NCBI GenBank assembly: GCA_001595385.3
Contig: LVEI03000001.1
Span: forward strand, 2,361,344-2,425,343
DNA: 64,000 nucleotides
Direction of reading: 5' to 3'
From: Deltaproteobacteria bacterium GWC2_55_46
GTDB lineage: Bacteria; Desulfobacterota; GWC2-55-46
How positions within the stretch are numbered: the first letter of the stretch is position 1; each line of letters opens with the position of its first letter. Below the pieces are notes generated by a model. It was not told the DNA's origin and searched no databases. It worked only from the letters and a program-made list of their open reading frames with translations. Below, one piece after another: positions 25,788 to 32,013 of the stretch. The position numbers and the translations under genes are program-made.

Positions 25788-25918
25788 GTGAGATCCCATA
25801 AACCAAAAAAATAATTTAAATCTCAGGGATTGTCAAAGGATTCCGGTAAGGGGCTGGAATATAATATGGCTGAGGTCTTGAGGGTGGGCTCAAGACCTCT
25901 CTGGATGCATGATACGGC

Positions 25919-26386
25919 TCAGGGCTCTTCTCCGAACTCGGCGACCCTCGGTTTTACGATCTCCTCAAAATCCTTGTACCTCATCTCCACCGCCTCGTAA
26001 TGGGTGCCCGCGTTGAAGTAGATATTCTCGTCCTCTGTAAGAGACCTGTCGACGACCGTCTCTATGTTGTAAAGGTTGCCGAAAGGCGGCTCCGCGCCGG
26101 TCTCGCAATCGGAGAAGACGCCGCGGAACTCATCTTCGCTCGCCAGTTTTACGGCTTTTTCTCCGAGCGCCTCCCTGAGCTTTTTAAAGTCCACCTTGCA
26201 ATGGGCCGGCAGGACCGCCATCACGAGATCTCCGTTTGCCCGGACTATTACGGATTTGGCGAGTTCTTTGCCCTTTACGTGCAGCGTGGCGGCTATCTCC
26301 TGCGCGGTGTAAGCCTCCGGGTGGACGAGTGACTTGAACCATACGTGCTTTTCGTTCAGAAGGTTTTCAAGCCTTTTGGGTATCAT
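25919..26386 (-). CDS. YbaK/ProX-type aminoacyl-tRNA deacylase domain protein
   Basis: 155 residues of the YbaK/EbsC editing-domain superfamily, which hydrolyses mischarged aminoacyl-tRNAs. Family features include AYTAQEIAATLHVKGKELAK, the Lys in KSVIVRANGDLV and the GAEPPFGNLYNI segment that shapes the pocket. Which amino acid it edits is unclear. The start at 26386 is chosen because AAAGGAGGG lies 6 bp upstream; longer readings overlap that RBS. A dispersed repeat copy begins 24 bp before its start. Confidence 0.85.
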   Translation of the reverse strand: MIPKRLENLLNEKHVWFKSLVHPEAYTAQEIAATLHVKGKELAKSVIVRANGDLVMAVLPAHCKVDFKKLREALGEKAVKLASEDEFRGVFSDCETGAEPPFGNLYNIETVVDRSLTEDENIYFNAGTHYEAVEMRYKDFEEIVKPRVAEFGEEP

Positions 26387-26409
26387 GCTCATCCCTCCTT
26401 TCATGTTGG

Positions 26410-26561
26410 CAGGCTGCTGAAAAAAGGCCAATCCGCGGTGTCGTCCTCAAAATCCGTTTGAGGCGTACCCAGGTACGCCTCATTCTTCCTGTTTCGACTC
26501 CTTGCGTCTTGACCTCATTTGAAGCCTGGGCCTGGTTTTGAGTTTTTCAGCAACCTGTTAG
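26410..26561. repeat. Dispersed palindromic element, copy 3 (long type)
   Basis: Left end CAGGCTGCTGAAAAAAGGCC and right end AGTTTTTCAGCAACCTGTTA form imperfect inverted ends. Inside is a perfect palindrome AGGCGTACC-CA-GGTACGCCT. A 40-bp stretch (CCTGTTTCGACTCCTTGC onward) is nearly identical to the copy at 27912. It fills most of the gap upstream of the archaemetzincin gene. Confidence 0.85.
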
Positions 26562-26637
26562 ATTATATACCCGTTAGCGGCTGACGGGCAAAACCGGGGG
26601 CTATAATCAGAATGTGGCTTTTTTTGAGGAGGGTCGG

Positions 26638-27174
26638 ATGGACATACTGATACTGCCATTTGGCCGGGTGGACAAAAGGATAGTAGAAGAGCTTTGCCTT
26701 GACCTCGCAAAGCTCTTCGGGTAAAAGGTCTTCGCTGGAAAGGCTCTGCAGAGGCCTGCCTTCGCCTATGACCCCGAAAGGGGGCAGTACAGCTCGACCT
26801 CGATAATATATTCGATCATGGATATGCCTGATATGCGCCATGAAAGGGTGCTCGGCATAGTGGCCCAGGACCTTTTCGCCTCAGGGCTCAACTTCGTCTT
26901 CGGCGAGGCCGGGTCAAAGGCGGCCGTGATATCGATTTTAAGGCTCTGCGAGGGTTTCTATGACAGGCCTGAGGACAGGACGCTTCTCCGGAGAAGGACC
27001 CTTACCGAGGCCGCCCACGAGCTTGGCCATACCTGCGGCCTTGGCCACTGCCAGGACGCGGACTGCGTCATGTTCTTTTCCAATACGCTTGCCGACACAG
27101 ACAGGAAAGGGCCTTATTTCAAAGGGAGATGTCTGGAGAGGCTGGTCGAGACAGGAGCTCTCAAGCAGAAGTAG
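26638..27174 (+). pseudogene. amzA: Archaemetzincin-family metalloprotease interrupted by an in-frame TAA
   Basis: From ATG 26638 the frame reads MDILILPFGRVDKRI and so on for 28 codons, meets TAA at 26722-26724, then continues in the same frame to the true stop at 27174. The joined protein (about 178 aa) matches archaemetzincin from end to end. The zinc motif HELGHTCGLGHCQDADCVM is intact. In the usual C-terminal FCxxC pair the first Cys is Lys here (FKGRC). RBS (GAGGAGGG) and a TATAAT box at 26602 are intact. An internal Met at 26818 would give a 118-residue fragment that keeps the zinc site. Nonsense mutation, sequencing error and read-through are all possible; the missing Cys favours decay. 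Confidence 0.75.
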
Positions 27175-27194
27175 CCCCGGCAAGCCGGGGCTAC
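27171..27194. terminator. Hairpin between convergent genes
   Basis: Perfect 10-bp stem GTAGCCCCGG / CCGGGGCTAC with a 4-nt loop, overlapping the archaemetzincin stop codon. It has no real T-tract on either side, so factor-independent termination is only moderately likely. It may serve both converging transcripts. Confidence 0.5.
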
Positions 27195-27204
27195 TTCAAC
27201 CACA

Positions 27205-27882
27205 TTACGCGGCCTGAGCTTTTTTTATTACCATCGCACGCTCGGCATCAGAGAGGAAGGAGTCCGATTCCGGGTAGAGTATATGCTCCTCTTTCATGTT
27301 GTGGTCCAGGAGGACGCCTGTAAGCGAGCTTGAGCCGTTTTTGACCCCTGCCGCGTCATGGCCGTCGGTCGAGGAGAGTATGGAGTCGAGCAGGGCCTGT
27401 ATATCTTTGTGCTCCATCCTCATGACGAAGGTAGGGCCTGCGTCCCGCATGCCGGTCTTCTCCTCGAATACGGGGAAGAGGATATCCTCCTCTATCCTTA
27501 TATGCCTTTTGAGGCCGAGGCTGAACTCTCTAAAGTCCGTGGAAGCGTCATCCCAACGCCCCTCCCTTACGGCCGAATGGAACCTTTCGAATATTTCGTC
27601 GAGCCTCCTGTGGTCGGTTTGAAGGTAGTCGGTTATGGTCCTGTTCACGGACGGGGCCGCCAGTTTTACAATGCTCACCCTCCAGGCCTGCGGCCCCTGC
27701 TCGAGCGGCCACCAGTCGAACTCGCCATCGTGCTCGACCTGGAACTGGTACAGGAGAGGCTTTGGCTCGTGGTCGTTTACGAGTATGAAAGACTCTCCCG
27801 GCTTTAGGTTGTTGTAGGTCTCGAATATCCTTGAATGCCGGTCCCTTGGCACCATCTGCCTGACGTCCAATATATTCCCCAT
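27205..27882 (-). CDS. DUF2249 + hemerythrin HHE domain protein
   Basis: 225 residues. The N-terminal DUF2249 domain (about 1-70) contains LDVRQMVPRDRHSRIFETY and WWPLEQGPQAW. The C-terminal hemerythrin/HHE domain (about 80-220) shows ligand motifs TDHRRLDEIFERF, HIRIEEDILFP, EHKDIQALLD and HNMKEEHILYP. Proteins of this kind are linked to NO or O2 stress and iron-sulfur repair, by analogy with RIC/YtfE; the precise role here is not shown. AGGAGG lies a few bases before the ATG. It is the second hemerythrin-type protein in the window. Confidence 0.85.
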   Translation of the reverse strand: MGNILDVRQMVPRDRHSRIFETYNNLKPGESFILVNDHEPKPLLYQFQVEHDGEFDWWPLEQGPQAWRVSIVKLAAPSVNRTITDYLQTDHRRLDEIFERFHSAVREGRWDDASTDFREFSLGLKRHIRIEEDILFPVFEEKTGMRDAGPTFVMRMEHKDIQALLDSILSSTDGHDAAGVKNGSSSLTGVLLDHNMKEEHILYPESDSFLSDAERAMVIKKAQAA

Positions 27883-27911
27883 TCTGTCCCTCCTATTTCT
27901 TTTTTCCTTAT

Positions 27912-28036
27912 AGGCTGCTGAAAAAGGCCAATCTGCGGCGTACCATCCAAGTATTGCCTCATTCCTCCTGTTTCGACTCCTTGCATCTTGACCTCATTTG
28001 AAGCCTGAACCTGTGTTTGAATTTTTCAGTAACCTG
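27912..28036. repeat. Dispersed palindromic element, copy 4 (long type)
   Basis: AGGCTGCTGAAAAAGGCC at the left and ATTTTTCAGTAACCTG at the right. The interior CCTCCTGTTTCGACTCCTTG and following bases match copy 3 almost exactly. It lies in the 292-bp gap between the DUF2249 and M48 genes. The rest of that gap (28037-28174) shows nothing I recognise. Confidence 0.85.
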
Positions 28037-28174
28037 CAAATTGTATTTTGCAACAATCACAGGAGAATAATAATGACAAAAATCAATATGGACTGACTTC
28101 TGAAAAACCGGGCCGGGACGGTGTAATGGAGGAACAAAGGACGGGAAGCTGAGCTATCCCGCTTTTTTAGAGGG

Positions 28175-28948
28175 CTACCTACCCGAAGCTTTAGCGTAAT
28201 AGGTCATCGCCTCAGGCAGAAAACCCTTTAGCGCCTCTATCCTATGGCGGTCGCTTGGGTGGGTGGAGAGGAACTGCGGGGGCTTTGTCCCTTTGTCCCT
28301 GGCGAGCATCCTTTCCCAGAAGTCTATGGCGGCCTGAGGGTTGTATCCAGCTTTTGCCATGAGTATAAGGCCTATCCTGTCGGCCTCAAGCTCGTGTTTT
28401 CTGCTGTAGGGGAGAAGGAGGCCCACCTTCGCGCCTATCCCGTAGGCCTGCATCACCCCTTCCCGCACCACGGGGCTCCTGCCGGAGAGGGCCGCCAAAA
28501 GGGCGCTCTGCCCGATGGAGAGCGCCTGCTGCTGCGACATCCTCTCAGCGCCGTGCCTGGCGATGACGTGGGCGACCTCGTGCCCCATAACGGCAGCGAT
28601 GCCGGAGGAGTCCTGTGTGACGGGCATAATGCCGGTATAGAAGGCCACCTTGCCCCCAGGCAGGGCAAAGGCGTTCACCTCAGGGCTGTCGATAACGACG
28701 AATTCCCATTTGAACTCCGGCTTGTCGGCAGCCGCGGCTATCCTTGACCCAACCTCCCGCACCAGTGAATTGTAGCGTTGGTCATCGCTCAGGGCGGATT
28801 CCTTCTTGACCTGCCGGAAAAGGGTCTCACCGACGGCCTCCTCCTGCTCCTCCGAGACCATCATGAACTGCTCGCGTTCCGTGTAGGGAACCCTGGCGCA
28901 AGCCGCTGCCAGGAAAAGGATGAGGGCTGAAAGCAGGAATTTCTTCAT
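28175..28948 (-). CDS. M48-family metalloprotease lipoprotein
   Basis: 257 residues. The N-terminus MKKFLLSALILFLAAAC is a lipoprotein signal with a lipobox ending in Cys17, so periplasmic membrane anchoring is expected. The zinc motif is HEVAHVIARHGAER, followed by the third ligand Glu in HELEADRIGLILMAKAGY and the late STHPSDRHRIEAL, all typical of M48 (BepA/LoiP/Oma1-like). Likely role is envelope protein quality control. A longer reading to 28996 lacks an RBS; AGGATGG precedes ATG 28948. Upstream 28949-29179 contains a TTGACA but no convincing -10 at proper spacing. Confidence 0.88.
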   Translation of the reverse strand: MKKFLLSALILFLAAACARVPYTEREQFMMVSEEQEEAVGETLFRQVKKESALSDDQRYNSLVREVGSRIAAAADKPEFKWEFVVIDSPEVNAFALPGGKVAFYTGIMPVTQDSSGIAAVMGHEVAHVIARHGAERMSQQQALSIGQSALLAALSGRSPVVREGVMQAYGIGAKVGLLLPYSRKHELEADRIGLILMAKAGYNPQAAIDFWERMLARDKGTKPPQFLSTHPSDRHRIEALKGFLPEAMTYYAKASGR

Positions 28949-29179
28949 TTTATATCCATCCTGACCTGTTTTTTTTAATATTTCTGATTCTACCAATTTT
29001 TGGAAGATTTACATACCCGCTTTAAGTGAGGAAAGGGGGAACGCGGCAGCAAAAAAAAGCCTGTTTCATGGTTTTTCTTTAGCAATTACAGTAACTTGAC
29101 AAGCCATTAAAAAGCTCTAAAGTTATATTAGGAGAACAACTTCCAGATATGAAATCCCTTGAAGGAAGGAGGGGAATAT

Positions 29180-29383
29180 ATGGCACGCAAGATATGTCAC
29201 ATCAACAGCGCGAATGTTGATGACTTCAAAAAAAACGTAGGTATCAGCGTTAACGAGGCGAAAAGACTGGTAGATTACAGGAGCGAGCACGGGCCTTTCA
29301 GGAGTCTGGACGACCTCATGAGCATCCCGGGGTTTGGGCCCAGCACCGTCGATAAGATAAAAAGCGAGTGCGACCTTGATTAA
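29180..29383 (+). CDS. Small helix-hairpin-helix (ComEA-like) protein
   Basis: 67 residues, from ATG 29180 with AAGGAGGGG upstream. Two HhH units are seen: INSANVDDFKKNVGISVNEA and FRSLDDLMSIPGFGPSTVDK, the second with the canonical hairpin PGFG. This is the DNA-binding fold of ComEA, but there is no signal peptide or membrane segment, so it is predicted to be cytoplasmic. Role in DNA uptake is therefore unlikely; a nucleic-acid-binding accessory role is inferred. A strong terminator follows at 29403, so it forms its own transcription unit. Confidence 0.8.
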   Translation: MARKICHINSANVDDFKKNVGISVNEAKRLVDYRSEHGPFRSLDDLMSIPGFGPSTVDKIKSECDLD

Positions 29384-29402
29384 GCTGGTGCCTACCGCTT
29401 GG

Positions 29403-29434
29403 ACCGGACAGGTTAAGGCCTGTCCGGTTTTTTT
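29403..29434 (+). terminator. Intrinsic terminator of the HhH gene
   Basis: Perfect 10-bp stem ACCGGACAGG / CCTGTCCGGT with a 6-nt loop and a T7 tail. Confidence 0.92.
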
Positions 29435-29440
29435 GTGCGA

Positions 29441-29520
29441 CAGGCCGCTGAAAAAGTAAGCCTCATTCATCAAACGGCGAGAATAGCCTCGCATATGGAC
29501 CTTTTTGAGCAACCTGCTAA
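29441..29520. repeat. Dispersed palindromic element, copy 5 (short type)
   Basis: CAGGCCGCTGAAAAAG at the left and CTTTTTGAGCAACCTGCTAA at the right. The interior CATCAAACGGCGAGAAT followed by GCCTCGCATATGG is shared with the copy at 44498 but not with copies 3 and 4, which defines a second interior type. Its right end lies 5 bp before the RBS of the next gene. Confidence 0.8.
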
Positions 29521-29537
29521 TAAACAAGGAGGCGATC

Positions 29538-29795
29538 ATGAGCGAAAGCGAATCCCGGATCTGTAATCTTCTCAGGGACCTCAAGATGAGGTCAGGCTAT
29601 GAGTCTGTTCCGGATTGGTTTAAATCCAACGTGGATGAGGCCATGTTCCTATTTGAGATAGGTAAGACCCCGAACACGGAGTTCCTTAAAAGGATAGCTC
29701 AGTACCTTGAGTTTGAGGCGGGCCAGGACCTCAGGAACTCGATGCTCCTTGAGCTTTTGAGGGATTATATCCGGACCTTGCGCCACTTCCGCTAA
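29538..29795 (+). CDS. Hypothetical 85-aa protein
   Basis: 85 residues from ATG 29538, chosen because AAGGAGG lies 5 bp upstream. The protein is acidic at the start (MSESESRICNLLRDLKMR), mostly helical in appearance, with a Trp-Phe (PDWFKSNVDEAMFLFEIG) and a basic C-terminus RTLRHFR. No signal peptide, membrane segment or Cys motif; one Cys only. I do not recognise the family. A dispersed repeat copy abuts its RBS. It precedes the chemosensory operon by 220 bp but is probably a separate unit. Confidence 0.55.
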   Translation: MSESESRICNLLRDLKMRSGYESVPDWFKSNVDEAMFLFEIGKTPNTEFLKRIAQYLEFEAGQDLRNSMLLELLRDYIRTLRHFR

Positions 29796-29958
29796 CCGGA
29801 CAAACCTTCCAGAGGGCCTGTTTCGTTTGTATTTACAGGTGTTTTAAAGGGGATCTGCAGGACGTTATCTTACTCAATCCTTTTCCCATACTTCCATCCA
29901 CCCTTTGTACTACTCGTAATTCAATCCTTTTCAGACCAAGAATGAGCCTCCAATCCTA

Positions 29959-29985
29959 TACAGGGGAATAAGCCCGTTCCGATAA
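29959..29985 (+). promoter_or_regulatory. Possible sigma-28-like promoter for the chemosensory operon
   Basis: TACAGGGG, 11-bp spacer, TCCGATAA, compared with the FliA consensus TAAAGTTT-N11-GCCGATAA. The -10 half matches 7 of 8 bases; the -35 half is poor. It lies 30 bp upstream of the first gene of the operon. Confidence 0.3.
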
Positions 29986-30015
29986 TAAATAAAGAGGACG
30001 AGTATCAGGAGATAT

Positions 30016-31308
30016 ATGCATAAGAGCTCCGTTTCTGTGCTTGACGAATTCATGATTTCCAGCTCTGGCGGCAAGTGGAAGCCCGTTGCCGCCGGTCTTG
30101 CGCTTGTTGCCTTCGCTATCGCGTTCAGGTTTTATTCTGGCTCCAGCCTTGAAAGCGCCATGGTCTCAGGTGTTTTCACGGCCCTGGCCGTGCTCGTTAC
30201 CGTGATCTCGTGCAGGCGCCCTGGCGTAAAGCTCTTTGAGCTTGGGGATGAAGAGCTTATAAGGGAACTGGCCGAAGGGACGGAGCACTATACCGCCAGG
30301 AGGCAGCGGCTTCAGAGGTTTTTCAGCTCCCAGCGTGACCTCAACATCCTGACCAGCGGCCACCTTGACGAAGTGATAAGGCATACCGAACAGGCGGCAG
30401 GCCGGATAATAAACAAGTCGCGGGAAATAGACGCCTCGATGTGCATGATGCAGAAGACCATAGAGGACCTCCAGGGGCAGAGCGAGTCGCTGGCGGCCGC
30501 TTCCAGCGAGACGATAAGGCGTAACGAGACCAACATGGCAAGCCTCAAGGGATACATAGAAAAGCGCAGGGCTGACATAGATGATGACTACAAGACGGTG
30601 CTGGCGCTCGCCCAGGAGGCCAGGTCGATGACCGGCCTTGTCGACCTCCTGAAGGAGATAAGCGACCAGACCAACCTCCTGGCCCTGAACGCGGCCATCG
30701 AGGCGGCCAGGGCCGGCGAGCACGGCAGGGGCTTTGCCATAGTGGCGGACGAGGTGAGAAAGCTCTCAAAGCATTCTGATGAGGCCGCCGGCAAGATAGG
30801 CAAGGCCATGGTAAAGATGGCCGACGAGATAGAGCACAAGTTCGCTGTGAAGCTCAACCAGGGCAGGAACAACGATGAGTCCAGCCAGCTTGTCGAGCTT
30901 CAGTCCCAGCTCTCCAGGCTCGGGGAGGGTTACCGTAAGCTCGACAGCCTCAACATGCAGATACTCCAGCAGGTGAGCGAGAGCGGAGCCCAGGTGGCCG
31001 GAGAGGTGCTCGAACTTATCTCCGGGGTCCAGTTCCAGGACATAGTCCGCCAGCAGATTGAGCTTGTCATAAAGACCATAACCGAAGGCGGCGAGCATAT
31101 GAAGGCATTGGAGGGCTGCCTTGAGGACAAGTGCCTGTGCAATACCGGGGTCTGCAGGATAAGCGAGTTCGGCATAGAGGACGTGCACAAGCATTATGTG
31201 ATGGAGAACCAGAGGTTCACGCACGATTCAGTGGCCGATTCGACAGGCGGGGGCGCCCGGCCCCAGGCTGTAAGGCCGGCGGCGCAAAGCGACGTAACGT
31301 TCTTTTAA
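30016..31308 (+). CDS. Methyl-accepting chemotaxis protein-like signalling protein without sensor domain
   Basis: 430 residues. Two close hydrophobic helices (about 22-40 and 46-66) leave almost no periplasmic part, so sensing must be cytoplasmic or intramembrane. The signalling hairpin tip [20 protein letters not shown] (about 214-233) and [15 protein letters not shown] are canonical. Beyond it, [16 protein letters not shown] (336-351) resembles a segment seen in atypical receptors and in CheZ. A Cys cluster follows: Cys368, 373, 375 and 380 in [13 protein letters not shown]. First gene of the operon, 15 bp before cheY. Redox or metal sensing through the Cys cluster is speculation. Confidence 0.8.
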   Translation: MHKSSVSVLDEFMISSSGGKWKPVAAGLALVAFAIAFRFYSGSSLESAMVSGVFTALAVLVTVISCRRPGVKLFELGDEELIRELAEGTEHYTARRQRLQRFFSSQRDLNILTSGHLDEVIRHTEQAAGRIINKSREIDASMCMMQKTIEDLQGQSESLAAASSETIRRNETNMASLKGYIEKRRADIDDDYKTVLALAQEARSMTGLVDLLKEISDQTNLLALNAAIEAARAGEHGRGFAIVADEVRKLSKHSDEAAGKIGKAMVKMADEIEHKFAVKLNQGRNNDESSQLVELQSQLSRLGEGYRKLDSLNMQILQQVSESGAQVAGEVLELISGVQFQDIVRQQIELVIKTITEGGEHMKALEGCLEDKCLCNTGVCRISEFGIEDVHKHYVMENQRFTHDSVADSTGGGARPQAVRPAAQSDVTFF

Positions 31309-31323
31309 GCTGGGAGGAGAGAA

Positions 31324-31692
31324 ATGGCTAAGACTGTAATGGTTGTTGATGACTCGGTTTCAATAAGGCAGGTGATGAACCTGACCCTTAAAAGGGCCGG
31401 GTACGATGTCGTAGAGGCGTGCGACGGATCGGACGCGCTCGGGAAGCTCGATGGCCAGAGGGTAAGCCTCATCGTATGCGACGTGAACATGCCTAACATG
31501 GACGGCATCTCGTTCCTTAAATCTCTGAAGGAAAGGCAGAGCCACAGGTTCACTCCCGTGATAATGCTCACCACCGAGTCGCAGGAATCCAAAAAGCAGG
31601 AAGGCAAGGCCGCCGGGGCAAAGGCATGGGTCGTGAAGCCCTTCAAGCCGGAGCAGATGCTCGAAGCCGTAGCCAAACTGATACTGCCCTGA
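31324..31692 (+). CDS. cheY: CheY-type single-domain response regulator
   Basis: 122-residue receiver domain. The acid pocket is VVDDS (Asp9, Asp10), the phospho-acceptor is Asp53 in VCDVNMPNMDG, the switch Thr lies in IMLTTES and Lys in VVKPFKP. Phosphorylated by the CheA encoded in the same operon, it would act on the motor or other output. RBS GGAGGAG precedes the ATG. Located between the MCP-like and STAS genes. Confidence 0.93.
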   Translation: MAKTVMVVDDSVSIRQVMNLTLKRAGYDVVEACDGSDALGKLDGQRVSLIVCDVNMPNMDGISFLKSLKERQSHRFTPVIMLTTESQESKKQEGKAAGAKAWVVKPFKPEQMLEAVAKLILP

Positions 31693-31701
31693 GGAGGCGA
31701 T

Positions 31702-32013
31702 ATGCCGCTGTACGTTAGAACATCCGGTGAAGCATGCCGCGTGAGGATAGATGGCGAGATGAACATCTATAACGCGGGCGAGATAAAAGAAGGGCTTATC
31801 AAGGCGGTCGCGGACGCGCGCGATATAGCGCTCGACCTTTCTGGTGTTTCCGAGATCGATACCGCGGGCCTTCAGGTGCTGCTGCTGGCGCGCAGGGAAG
31901 CGCAAAGGTGCGAGAAACCGTTCAGGATGGCCCTGGCAAGCCCCCAGGTCGAGGCTGTCATAGGCCTTTTCGACCTCAGGGACTTCTTCGGAGCGGAAAG
32001 GGAGAGCGCATAG
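31702..32013 (+). CDS. STAS-domain protein
   Basis: 103-residue STAS fold like anti-sigma-factor antagonists. The usual phosphorylation loop reads SEIDTAGLQVLLLARREA, with Thr rather than Ser in the D-S/T-x-G motif. STAS genes directly before cheA are common in environmental chemosensory operons, but their role there is poorly defined. Its stop codon is immediately followed by the cheA ATG (no gap), which suggests coupled translation. Confidence 0.85.
   Translation: MPLYVRTSGEACRVRIDGEMNIYNAGEIKEGLIKAVADARDIALDLSGVSEIDTAGLQVLLLARREAQRCEKPFRMALASPQVEAVIGLFDLRDFFGAERESA

Noticed and set aside
26722-26724. Selenocysteine or pyrrolysine recoding at the archaemetzincin stop
   Set aside because: The codon is TAA, not TGA or TAG, and the gene continues in frame, so simple nonsense change or sequence error is more likely.
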